Source of the DNA: Nitrosomonadales bacterium
GTDB lineage: Bacteria; Pseudomonadota; Gammaproteobacteria; Burkholderiales; Gallionellaceae
Length of the DNA: 64,000 bases
Direction of reading: 5' to 3'
Assembly (NCBI GenBank): GCA_016235045.1
Contig: JACRME010000004.1
Location: 186,001 to 250,000, forward strand
Part shown: positions 7,494 through 16,219 of the stretch, in pieces
Layout of the letters: the number at the start of each line of letters is the position of its first letter
Numbering within the stretch: position 1 is the first letter of the stretch
Notes under the pieces: model-generated
The model's database searches: none
The model's input: the letters and a program-made list of their open reading frames with translations, nothing else
Told to the model about the DNA's origin: nothing
Program-made: the position numbers and the translations under genes

Positions 7494-9568
7494 GCTCTAC
7501 CCCCTACCATGGATGTAAACCGTACCGTCTTGAAGCCCGGTACTTCTTCCTGCGAAATCACTTTGAGCTGCGGCAGCGAGCGCTTGAGGAAGCGCGCCAG
7601 CAAGTCGCGGATATGTCCCGGCACCAGCAGCACCGTGGGCAGGCCCATCTGCTCCTGCGTCTGGGTGGCGCTGCGCGCTTCGCGCAACAGGGTATTGGCG
7701 AGGTTCGGTTCGATGGCCGAGCCGCCCGCCTGCAACGCCTGCGCCAGCACGTATTCGAGTTCCTTGTCCATGCCGATGACTTGCAACTCCTGCGCCGACG
7801 GGTAGAACTGCTGCACGATGGCGGCGCCCAGCGCAATGCGCACCAGCCCGGTCAGCACGTTGGTGTCCTGCGTATGCGGCGCATGTTCTGCCAGCGTCTC
7901 GAGGATGGTGCGCATGTCGCGGATGTGCATGCCCTCGTCGAGCAGGTTCTGCATCACCTTCTGCACCGTGGCCAGCGAAAGCAACTTGGGCACCAGGTCT
8001 TCGGTCAGTTTGGGCGCGATCTTGCCGAGGTGGTCGAGCAGTTGCTGCACTTCCTGGCGTCCCAGCAACTCGGCGGCATGGGTGTGGATGAGGTGGCTCA
8101 TGTGCGTGGCCACCACGGTGCCCGCATCGACCACCGTATAACCCATGGCTTGCGCCTGTTCGCGCACCGCGGCATCCACCCAGACGGCGGGCAGTCCGAA
8201 CGCCGGGTCCCGGGTCGGGGTGCCAGGCAATACGCCGGTCACGTTGCCGGGATTGATGGCCAGGAATAAATTGGGAAACGCTTCGCCGCTGCCGATCTCG
8301 GCGCCTTTCAGCGTGATGCGGTAGCCGTTGGGCCTGAGGTCGAGATTGTCGCGGATATGCACGGCGGGCGGCAAAAAGCCCATGTCCTGCGTGAATTTCT
8401 TGCGGATGCCCTTGATGCGGCGCAGCAGATCGCCGTCCTGCGCCTTGTCCACCAGCGCGATCAGGCGGTAGCCGACTTCCAGTCCCAGCACGTCGACCTG
8501 CGCCACGTCTTCCCAGCTCGCCTCCGGCGCTTCCGTGCTCGGGGCCGCCACCGGAGCTTCGGCCGCCGCCGCCTGCTCCTCTTCCTGCCGGGTGCGCTGC
8601 AGCAGGTAATAGGCAAACCAGCCCAGCGCGCCCGCCAACAACAGGAAGGCAAAATGCGGCATGCCGGGAATCATGCCCAGCATGCCGATGATGGCGGCGG
8701 TGAGGATGAGGACTTGCGGGCTGGAGACCAATTGCTTGGCCAGTTGCTGGCCGATGTTGTCTTCGCTGGCGACGCGGCTCACCACCATGCCGGCGGCGGT
8801 GGAGATCACCAGCGCTGGAATCTGCGCCACCAGGCCGTCGCCGATGGTGAGCAGGGTGTAATTTGTGGCCGCCGTGGCGATATCGAGGTTGTGCTGCAGC
8901 ACCCCGACCACCAGGCCGCCGATGATGTTGATCAGCATGATGATGATGCCGGCCACGGCGTCGCCGCGCACGAATTTGGAGGCGCCGTCCATCGCGCCGT
9001 AGAAGTCCGCTTCCTGCGCGATCTCGGCGCGGCGTTTGCGCGCCACGTCTTCGCCGATCAGGCCGGCGTTCAGGTCGGCGTCGATGGCCATCTGCTTGCC
9101 CGGCATCGCATCCAGGGTGAAGCGCGCGCCGACTTCGGCGATACGCCCGGCGCCCTTGGTGATGACCACGAAGTTGATGACCACCAGGATCACGAACACC
9201 ACGATGCCGACGGCGTAGTTGCCGCCGACCAGGAAATGGCCGAACGACTCGATCACCTTGCCGGCCGCGTCCGGGCCGGTATGGCCGTACAGCAGCACCA
9301 CGCGGGTGGAAGCGACGTTGAGCGACAGGCGCAGCAGTGTGGTGATCAGCAGCACGGTGGGGAATACGGCGAAATCGAGCGGCCTGGTGGTGTTCATCGC
9401 CACCAGCAGCACCATGATGGCCAGCGCGATGTTGAAGGTGAACAGGATGTCGAGCAGGAACGGCGGCAGCGGCAGCACCATCATCGCCAGGATCATCACG
9501 ATCAGGAACGGACCGGCCAGACCGCGCACCCCGCCGCGCAACATCGCCACCTTCAGCATTTCAAACAT
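7490..9568 (-). CDS. flhA: Flagellar type III export gate protein FlhA
   Basis: FlhA forms the nonameric export gate and substrate-docking ring of the flagellar type III system. The product of about 692 residues has an N-terminal half with about eight membrane helices (FLIVMILAMMVLPLPPFLLD, TTRPLDFAVFPTVLLITTLL and others) and the FHIPEP loop signatures (RLSLNVASTRVVLLYG, MPGKQMAIDADLNAGLI). The C-terminal cytosolic half binds substrates and chaperones (NPGNVTGVLPGTPTRDPAFG, VVATHMSHLIHTHAAELLGR). I chose the ATG at 9568 because GGGGAG lies 8 bases upstream; a GTG at 9604 would add 12 residues. Confidence 0.96.
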   Translation of the reverse strand: MFEMLKVAMLRGGVRGLAGPFLIVMILAMMVLPLPPFLLDILFTFNIALAIMVLLVAMNTTRPLDFAVFPTVLLITTLLRLSLNVASTRVVLLYGHTGPDAAGKVIESFGHFLVGGNYAVGIVVFVILVVINFVVITKGAGRIAEVGARFTLDAMPGKQMAIDADLNAGLIGEDVARKRRAEIAQEADFYGAMDGASKFVRGDAVAGIIIMLINIIGGLVVGVLQHNLDIATAATNYTLLTIGDGLVAQIPALVISTAAGMVVSRVASEDNIGQQLAKQLVSSPQVLILTAAIIGMLGMIPGMPHFAFLLLAGALGWFAYYLLQRTRQEEEQAAAAEAPVAAPSTEAPEASWEDVAQVDVLGLEVGYRLIALVDKAQDGDLLRRIKGIRKKFTQDMGFLPPAVHIRDNLDLRPNGYRITLKGAEIGSGEAFPNLFLAINPGNVTGVLPGTPTRDPAFGLPAVWVDAAVREQAQAMGYTVVDAGTVVATHMSHLIHTHAAELLGRQEVQQLLDHLGKIAPKLTEDLVPKLLSLATVQKVMQNLLDEGMHIRDMRTILETLAEHAPHTQDTNVLTGLVRIALGAAIVQQFYPSAQELQVIGMDKELEYVLAQALQAGGSAIEPNLANTLLREARSATQTQEQMGLPTVLLVPGHIRDLLARFLKRSLPQLKVISQEEVPGFKTVRFTSMVGGRA

Positions 9569-9800
9569 TTCCGCACTCCCCGGGTCGATTCCTGCAGTCC
9601 GCACAGACTGCTTCTCTTGTGCGTATTATCGGGAACGGACGGCAAACCGATGGGGGGAATAGAGGGGGATTTCCGCGGTAATTCAGCAGTGTCAGGAACT
9701 GTCTACACCGCTACGCAGGCAAGACAAACTTGTGCCGGACGTACCCACCCGACAAAAACTGCCCCGGATGAAACTCGTCTTTCATTCTTGGACGCAATAT

Positions 9801-9896
9801 CCCCTCCCCCTTGCAGGGGGAGTTGGGGAGGGGGTAGATACGCTGCCGTTCCACAACTCTACCCCCATCCTAACCTTCCCCCTGCAAGGGGGAAGG
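9801..9896. repeat. Long imperfect inverted repeat between flhA and flhB
   Basis: Two G/C-rich arms (CCCCTCCCCCTTGCAGGGGG at 9801-9820 and CTTCCCCCTGCAAGGGGGAAG at 9875-9895) are each palindromic and also mirror each other, with TAGA/TCTACCCCC flanks. This is the form of a REP/BIME-type dispersed intergenic element. It occupies the roughly 360-base gap between flhA and flhB, where no gene is seen. A strong cruciform here could attenuate transcription from flhB into flhA. Confidence 0.7.
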
Positions 9897-9931
9897 AACC
9901 GGTTCAGCACTATTGGGCAACCCGTGTTCAA

Positions 9932-11080
9932 TTAACTTGCCGCAACATTGGCAGGATCGAGCTCCTTCGGCACCGGCAGTTCGTGCGGCTCCTGCGGAAA
10001 CTCGCCGCCGAGCTTCCGGTAGCGGCGCAACTGGTAGACGTAGGCCAGCACTTCGGCCACGGCGTTGAACAGCGCCTCGGGGATGGCGTGGCCGAGGTCG
10101 CAATGCTTGTGCAGTGCCCGCGCCAGCGGTGGCGCTTCGAGGATGGGCACGTTGTGTTCGCTGGCGATTTCCCTGATCTTCGCCGCCAGCAAATGCGAGC
10201 CCTTGGCCACCACGACGGGCGCGCGCATCCGGTTTTCGCTGTATTTGAGCGCCACGGCATAGTGCGTCGGGTTGGTCACCACCACGTCGGCGGTCGGTAT
10301 CTCGGCCATCATGCGGCGGCGCGCCATCTCGCGCTGCATGCTGCGCACGCGCGCCTTGACCTGCGGGTCGCCCTCGGTCTCCTTGGATTCCTGGCGCACT
10401 TCCTCTTTGGTCATCTTCAGTTTCTTGTTGTGTTCCCACAACTGGAACGGTACGTCCACCGCCACGATCAGCAGCATACCGCCCATGATGGCGGCGAAAC
10501 TGCCCCACACCAGGCTGCCCAGATGCGGAATGGCGAACGCAATGGGTTCGCTCACCAGTTGCAGCACGGCTTCGCGGTTGTGCCACACCACCCAGGCGCC
10601 GACGCCGCCCACCACCACCGATTTGGCGATGGCCTTGGCCAGTTCCATCAGGCTGTTGGTAGAGAACATGCGGCCGATGCCGGTAAGCGGGTTGAGCTTG
10701 TCGAAATTGGGTTGCAGCGGCTTGAGCGTGAACAGCCAGCCGTTCAGCAGCAACGGCGAGAACATGGCGACCAGCAGCAGCAAGCCCAGCAGCGGCAAGA
10801 AGGCCAGCAGCGTCGCCTCGCTCAGTTCGTGCAGTCGCGGCAGCAGCAGTTCGGAATGAAAGGCCAGGCCGCTGTCCAGCGTGAGTCCCTCGCGGATCAG
10901 AGTGATGAGTTGACGCCCCAGCATCGAACCCATCATCCAGATGCCGGCTCCGCCTGCCATCATCACCGCAAACGTGGAAAGCTCGCGCGAACGCGCGACT
11001 TGCCCTTCCTCGCGCGCCTGATCCAGGCGCCGCTGCGAGGGCGATTCCGTTTTTTCCAGATCGCTGTCTTGTTCGGCCAT
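9932..11080 (-). CDS. flhB: Flagellar type III export switch protein FlhB
   Basis: FlhB is the export-gate component that switches substrate specificity from rod/hook to filament proteins. The 382-residue product starts MAEQDSDLEKTESPSQRRL and has four membrane helices. The conserved autocleavage site NPTH is in VVVTNPTHYAVALKYSEN near residue 270. The C-terminal domain ends with the typical VLAYVYQLRRYRKLGGEFP. It is transcribed ahead of flhA, with a repeat-filled gap of about 360 bases between them. An AGGACTC sequence precedes the ATG. Confidence 0.96.
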   Translation of the reverse strand: MAEQDSDLEKTESPSQRRLDQAREEGQVARSRELSTFAVMMAGGAGIWMMGSMLGRQLITLIREGLTLDSGLAFHSELLLPRLHELSEATLLAFLPLLGLLLLVAMFSPLLLNGWLFTLKPLQPNFDKLNPLTGIGRMFSTNSLMELAKAIAKSVVVGGVGAWVVWHNREAVLQLVSEPIAFAIPHLGSLVWGSFAAIMGGMLLIVAVDVPFQLWEHNKKLKMTKEEVRQESKETEGDPQVKARVRSMQREMARRRMMAEIPTADVVVTNPTHYAVALKYSENRMRAPVVVAKGSHLLAAKIREIASEHNVPILEAPPLARALHKHCDLGHAIPEALFNAVAEVLAYVYQLRRYRKLGGEFPQEPHELPVPKELDPANVAAS

Positions 11081-11177
11081 GACTGAGTCCTTTGTACATG
11101 GCGATTATCGGTGAGCAAGAAAAGGCTAAGCCAGAGAATAAGGGGGGAAATCGGGGGTATTTTGGGTAACTGATTTA

Positions 11178-11897
11178 TTACGTCCGGGTATTCCGCGAAG
11201 CGAAACAATAATCCGCATCATTACTCACTTTCGCGCAATACATCGCATCGTCTGCCGCATCCAGCAGCGCAATGCCATCCTGTCCGTGGTCCGGGTAAAG
11301 AGCGATACCCGCACTGACCCCGAGTCCGATATGCCTGCCACTCACCTCGAACGGCCTGGTAAGTTCAACCACGATCTTGCGCACAACTCTCTCGGCGACG
11401 GTGGCTTCCGCAATTGACGTAAGCAGCACGGTGAATTCGTCGCCGCCGATGCGCGCCACCGTATCGCTTTCCCGCACGCAGCCACAAATACGTTCGGCAA
11501 CTTGATTGAGAACGACATCGCCGATGCGATGTCCGTAGGTATCATTAACCGGTTTGAATCGGTCAAGATCCAGGTAGATCACTGCACAGTTTTTCTTTTC
11601 CCTCCTGGCAACAACCAATGCCTGTGCCAACCGATCATGGAATAGCAGACGGCTCGGCAGTCCGGTCAGATGGTCGCGATACGCCATCTGTAGCGGTCTG
11701 AGCTGATAGTTGAATAAAAGCGGGATGCACACAACGGCCAGCACTCCGGCATCTACCAAGGCGCGAACCCACTTCGAATAATGAGCCTCTTCCAGTGCCA
11801 CGTTGACCGTCATCATGAACAGCATTTCGATTGCGGCAATCATTCCCAACAACACAAAAAAATTCCGCATGGGTACCTTCCTGAACATATCCATCAT
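11178..11897 (-). CDS. Membrane diguanylate cyclase (GGDEF)
   Basis: This enzyme is predicted to make c-di-GMP. The 239-residue protein has two N-terminal membrane helices (about residues 11-33 and 45-62) with a very short periplasmic loop, so the sensor part is minimal. A complete GGDEF domain follows: YRDHLTGLPSRLLFHDRL, LDLDRFKPVNDTYGH, and RIGGDEFTVLL as the active site. An RESD lies five residues before GGDEF, matching the inhibitory I-site RxxD. The gene stands alone between flhB and a divergent HTH gene. A role in motility-to-sessile control is inferred from its neighbours, not shown. Confidence 0.9.
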   Translation of the reverse strand: MMDMFRKVPMRNFFVLLGMIAAIEMLFMMTVNVALEEAHYSKWVRALVDAGVLAVVCIPLLFNYQLRPLQMAYRDHLTGLPSRLLFHDRLAQALVVARREKKNCAVIYLDLDRFKPVNDTYGHRIGDVVLNQVAERICGCVRESDTVARIGGDEFTVLLTSIAEATVAERVVRKIVVELTRPFEVSGRHIGLGVSAGIALYPDHGQDGIALLDAADDAMYCAKVSNDADYCFASRNTRT

Positions 11898-12026
11898 TTG
11901 CCCCGATTGTTTTTGGGAAACACCATTTTGGTCGGCTTTACCGTTATGTATTCAGACTGTAGCGCACACACAAAAGAGAAGCAAACTCCGTGGTAACAAA
12001 CACAACATTGGCGGATTCTGCTCAGC

Positions 12027-12281
12027 ATGTCAAAAAGCACCATTCGCACCAGTAAAAACCAGCCAGCCAACTCGCTAAGAGAGGTGCTCGCCACAAATAT
12101 CCGGCAACTTCGTCGTGAAATGGAGATTTCGCAGGAGGAATTGGCTTTCCGTTGCGACTTGGACAGGACCTACATCTCGGCTGTTGAACGTTGCGTGTGG
12201 AATGTGTCGCTGGGCAATATCGAAAAGATCGCCACAGCGCTTGATACAGAACCGTGGCGTCTGTTACTTCCACCGAAGTAG
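12027..12281 (+). CDS. Small XRE-family HTH transcriptional regulator
   Basis: This is an 84-residue protein that is almost entirely a Cro/C1-type helix-turn-helix: LATNIRQLRREMEISQEELA, then FRCDLDRTYISAVERCVWNV and SLGNIEKIATALDTEPWRLL. Members of this size often act as autoregulators or as orphan regulators left from mobile elements. There is no neighbouring toxin gene and no effector domain. It is divergent from the diguanylate cyclase gene and about 490 bases upstream of the hybrid kinase. The target is unknown. Confidence 0.85.
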   Translation: MSKSTIRTSKNQPANSLREVLATNIRQLRREMEISQEELAFRCDLDRTYISAVERCVWNVSLGNIEKIATALDTEPWRLLLPPK

Positions 12282-12766
12282 AATCCTATCCAACGTAAAG
12301 GCGCACCAAACTTCGTTCGTCAATCAACCTCCCGCCTGGCCTATGGACTTCTTCGCCTCAGTCGTAACACTTCATGATTGAGAACTTGGGCAATTCGAGC
12401 AACAGTAACGCTACCTCTCAAAGAAACCATAATTCTTTTACGGACTAGGGTTCCCGCAAAAGATATATGTATCGGTCTATATCCTTCTGCCTATATGTAA
12501 ATAGTTTCAGAACTGCTAGCCTGAGGCCGTAATGGCTGTTTTCATAAGTTCAGAATGTAGGCGCCACAGAATGGGGTAAGCATGTTGACCAATTGCTTCC
12601 TGGTTGTATTTCGAGAGAGTCTTGTCCTGCGGGACAACTCCTGTTGCGGCATACGATCTAGAAAATCCCAACGACGGAGACAGTTCAATTTCGCCGCGCA
12701 GATCAATTCTGCCCCTCCACACTATTCGACAAGGCTCCCCGCCTATTCATTGTTAAAGGTGCCGAT
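12282..12766. other. Gene-free interval before the hybrid kinase
   Basis: This 485-base stretch is more A/T-rich than its surroundings. Open frames inside it lack convincing start contexts and family features. Around 12460-12500 there are repeated TATATG-type blocks (TATATGTATCGG, CTATATCC, TATATGTAAATAG), which could be promoter or operator elements. I see no RNA gene, transposon remnant or terminator that can be supported. Confidence 0.4.
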
Positions 12767-15700
12767 ATGAAGGTTTCGAATCGAATTTGGCTACGCCCAT
12801 TGCTGGCGATGTTGCCGCCGATCATCGCATTCGCTTTGCAGTGGACGTTCTGGTCGACCATCCAGCCGTATGTATGGCTTCTTTTCTTTCCCGCAGTCTT
12901 CATCAGTTCCTGGATCGGCGGACTGATTCCCGGGCTGCTGTCCACCCTCATATGCGCTGCGCTTGCCACCTGGTTTTTCATCCCGCCGCAATTCACGTTC
13001 AGCGACAAGACGCCGATGTCGCTCGTCTCGATCGGCCTGTTCTGCATCATGGGCGTGCTCTTCAGCACCTTTCACGGTCGCCTGAAAAAAACGATTGCCC
13101 AATCCGAGAAGGACAACGCCACCCTGCGCGCAAGCGAGGAGCGCTACCGCCTGCTGGTGGACGGCGTCCGGGATGTCGCCAACCTCATGCTCGACGTGAA
13201 CGGTCGGGTGACGATCTGGAGTCAGGCTGCCGAACGGCTCAAGGGCTACACCGCCGGGGAAATCATCGGGCAGCATTTTTCCATTTTCTCGCCGCCCGAC
13301 GATGTGGCTTCGGGCAAGCCGGAAGCTGAGCTTGTGCGTGCACTCGAACAAGGCCGTGCCGAAGACGACGGTTGGCGCGTGCGCAAGGATGGCTCTCGCT
13401 TCTGGGCTCATGTGGTCATCACCCCCCTCTACAACGACAAGGGAGAATTGCAGGGGTATTCGAAGATCACGCGCGACATCACCGAGCGCAAGATAGCGGA
13501 AGATTACTTCAATCGCTTCTTCGAACTCTCGCTGGACATGCTGTGTATCTCCAGTGCGGACGGTTACTTCAAACGCGTCAACCCTGCATTCACGCAGACG
13601 CTGGGCTGGAGTACCGAGGAGATACTGGCGCGTCCGTTCCTCGACTTCGTGCATCCGGATGACCACGCCGCCACGCTCAGGGAGGTAGAGAAGCAGGTCG
13701 TTGCCGGCAAGAGCGTGCTGCAATTCGAGAACCGTTATCTGCACAAGGACGGTTCGTGGCGTTTGCTATCGTGGGCCTCCGTGCCGTATGCGAACGGACT
13801 CATGTTCGCCACCGCGCGCGATGTCACCGAACGCAAGGCGGCGGAGGAACGGCTGCGCGCAAGCGAAGAGAATCTCTCCGTCACGCTCAGATCCATCGGC
13901 GACGGCGTGATGACTACCGATGCCGAGGGGCGCGTATTGCGGCTGAACACCGTTGCCGAACAGCTTACCGGCTGGTCCCAGCAGGAAGCAGCCGGCAAGC
14001 CGGTGGCCGATATTTTTCACATCATCAATCATGAAACGCGCCAGCCCGCTCCTATCCCGGTGGCTGCGACTCTGGCGCAGGGCGTTATCCACGGTTTGGC
14101 AAACGACACAGTGCTGGTTGCGCGCGACGGCAGCGAACGTCCCATCGCCGATAGCTGTGCGCCCGTCCGCAACCGCGATGGCAAAGTAACCGGGGCGGTG
14201 CTGGTGTTCCGCGACGTGACCAGGGAGTACGCAGCACAGGCAGCGTTGCGCGACAGTTCCACGCGCATCCAGACGATATTCAATACCGTGGCGGACGGCA
14301 TCATCAGCATCGACGTGCAAGGGATCGTCGGGACGATAAATCCTGCCGCTGAACGTCTGTTTGGCTACGCCGCTGCCGAGGTCATCGGGCATAACGTCAA
14401 AATGCTGATGCCCGAACCTTTTCATAGTGAGCACGACGGCTACCTCAAGCGTTACTGCACCACCGGCGAGGCGCGCGTCATCAACATCGGACGCGATGTC
14501 GTGGGCAGGCGCAAGGACGGCAGCACTTTCCCCATGTATCTGTCCGTCAACGAAATGACCCTGAACGGCCAGCGCCACTTCACCGGCATCGTTCGCGACC
14601 TCACCGCACGCAAGCAGGCCGAGCGGGAACTTGTCTCCGCCAAGGAGCAGGCTGAGCTTGCGAACCGCGCCAAGGATTCGTTTCTCGCCACCATGAGCCA
14701 CGAGATACGCACCCCGCTCACCGGCATGCTCGGCATGCTGGAACTGCTTTCCATGTCACACCTTGATAACGAGCAGAATGCGACATTGAATGTGGTGTGG
14801 GATTCCGGCAGGAGTCTGCTGCGCATTGTCAGCGATATTCTGGACTGGTCCAAAATCGAAGAGGGCAAGCTGGAGCTTTCCCCGCGCGACACGTCGATAA
14901 CCCAACTGCTGCAGGATGTCGTCAATACTTATTCGCGCGTAGCCAGCGCCAAGAGTCTGATGCTATGGCAACACGTCGATACGCGGATCAGTTCGGCACA
15001 TATCGTCGACCCGCTGCGCCTTTCACAAGTGCTGAACAACTTCGTCAGCAATGCGATCAAATTCACGCAGAGCGGAGAAATCGAGCTGCGAGCCGAACTG
15101 CTGGAACAACACGATAGCGGCGAAAGAATACGTTTTTCCGTCAAGGACACGGGCATCGGCATCGCCAAAGATGTCCAGGAGCACCTGTTCCAGCGCTACC
15201 GGCAGGAAAATGCCGACACCGCGCGCATGTATGGCGGAACCGGGCTGGGGCTGGCGATCTGCCGGCGCCTGGCGGAATTGATGGATGGGCAAGTCGAACT
15301 GGAAAGTGAGCCGGGCAAAGGATCCGTCTTCAGCATTACGCTGACCTTGCCGGTTTCCGGCGCAGCGGGGGAAGTGGAGCCAATCCAGAATCTGGCAGTG
15401 GAACACAAGAAGGTTTCCCCTTTGCTCCATGGCGATGCGAATGCGCCACTGGTGCTGGCGGTAGACGACCACCCGATCAACCGCGATCTGCTGGCGCGCC
15501 AGATCAAGCTGCTCGGGCTGAAGTCGGAAACAGCGGAAAATGGACGGGTAGCACTCTCGATGTGGCAAGAAGGACACTTTGCGCTGGTCATTACCGACTG
15601 TCACATGCCGGAGATGGATGGCTACGCGCTCTCGCGGGCGATCCGCAAGATCGAAGCCGAAAAGAGGCTGCCCCGCATCCCGATCATTGCATGGACAGCC

Positions 15701-16219
15701 AACGCACTTGCCGAGGAATCGGAACATTGCAACGCCGCCGGGATGGATGAGTTGCTGGTCAAGCCGACCAATATGTTGCAATTGAAAAACATGCTGGCCA
15801 AGTGGCTGGAGATCACTGAATCGGCGGGAAACCAACCCGCACCATCACTGCAAGAGGCAGACACCGGACAAACAGGCGGCCCGATTGATTATGACGTACT
15901 GAATATGGTCGTGCCGAATAGTTCCGAGCAGATTCAGGTGCTGAGAGATTTCCAGTCGCATATTCGCACTGACCACAGCAAGTTGTCTGAAATGCTGGAA
16001 CGAGGTGGCACGGATGTGCAGGACATCGCCCATCGCATGAAAGGATCCAGCCGCATGATCGGCGCCGTGGATCTGGCTGCAGCAAGTGCAGCCATCGAAC
16101 AAGCTGCACGGGATGGAGATGTGAAAGGGGCGAGAGCCGCAAAGGCGTCACTGGATGAAGCAATCAAACAGTTTGATGCTTTCCTAACCAAAGCAGGAAA
16201 ATTAGGGGAGGACCGATGA
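12767..16219 (+). CDS. Hybrid sensor histidine kinase: DUF4118 membrane domain, four PAS, HisKA, HATPase, REC, HPt
   Basis: The 1150-residue multidomain kinase begins with a membrane-embedded DUF4118/KdpD-like region (about residues 1-110, PYVWLLFFPAVFISSWIGG). Four PAS domains follow (about 125-245, 250-365, 368-490, 495-620). The phosphorylated His lies in ATMSHEIRTPLTGML near 646. The ATPase has NNFVSNAIKFTQ, DTGIGIA and GGTGLGLAI. A receiver domain (VITDCHMPEMDGY, Asp about 943) and an HPt (DIAHRMKGSSRMIGA, His about 1087) complete an internal phosphorelay. It overlaps the next gene by 4 bases (ATGA), so the REC-EAL-REC protein is probably its output partner. The ligand is unknown. Confidence 0.92.
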   Translation: MKVSNRIWLRPLLAMLPPIIAFALQWTFWSTIQPYVWLLFFPAVFISSWIGGLIPGLLSTLICAALATWFFIPPQFTFSDKTPMSLVSIGLFCIMGVLFSTFHGRLKKTIAQSEKDNATLRASEERYRLLVDGVRDVANLMLDVNGRVTIWSQAAERLKGYTAGEIIGQHFSIFSPPDDVASGKPEAELVRALEQGRAEDDGWRVRKDGSRFWAHVVITPLYNDKGELQGYSKITRDITERKIAEDYFNRFFELSLDMLCISSADGYFKRVNPAFTQTLGWSTEEILARPFLDFVHPDDHAATLREVEKQVVAGKSVLQFENRYLHKDGSWRLLSWASVPYANGLMFATARDVTERKAAEERLRASEENLSVTLRSIGDGVMTTDAEGRVLRLNTVAEQLTGWSQQEAAGKPVADIFHIINHETRQPAPIPVAATLAQGVIHGLANDTVLVARDGSERPIADSCAPVRNRDGKVTGAVLVFRDVTREYAAQAALRDSSTRIQTIFNTVADGIISIDVQGIVGTINPAAERLFGYAAAEVIGHNVKMLMPEPFHSEHDGYLKRYCTTGEARVINIGRDVVGRRKDGSTFPMYLSVNEMTLNGQRHFTGIVRDLTARKQAERELVSAKEQAELANRAKDSFLATMSHEIRTPLTGMLGMLELLSMSHLDNEQNATLNVVWDSGRSLLRIVSDILDWSKIEEGKLELSPRDTSITQLLQDVVNTYSRVASAKSLMLWQHVDTRISSAHIVDPLRLSQVLNNFVSNAIKFTQSGEIELRAELLEQHDSGERIRFSVKDTGIGIAKDVQEHLFQRYRQENADTARMYGGTGLGLAICRRLAELMDGQVELESEPGKGSVFSITLTLPVSGAAGEVEPIQNLAVEHKKVSPLLHGDANAPLVLAVDDHPINRDLLARQIKLLGLKSETAENGRVALSMWQEGHFALVITDCHMPEMDGYALSRAIRKIEAEKRLPRIPIIAWTANALAEESEHCNAAGMDELLVKPTNMLQLKNMLAKWLEITESAGNQPAPSLQEADTGQTGGPIDYDVLNMVVPNSSEQIQVLRDFQSHIRTDHSKLSEMLERGGTDVQDIAHRMKGSSRMIGAVDLAAASAAIEQAARDGDVKGARAAKASLDEAIKQFDAFLTKAGKLGEDR

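Noticed and set aside
8357-11086. A 909-codon open frame on the plus strand
   Set aside because: It lies antisense to flhA and flhB, both of which have clear family motifs. The translation is His/Arg/Gln-rich with no domain. It is a GC-driven shadow frame.
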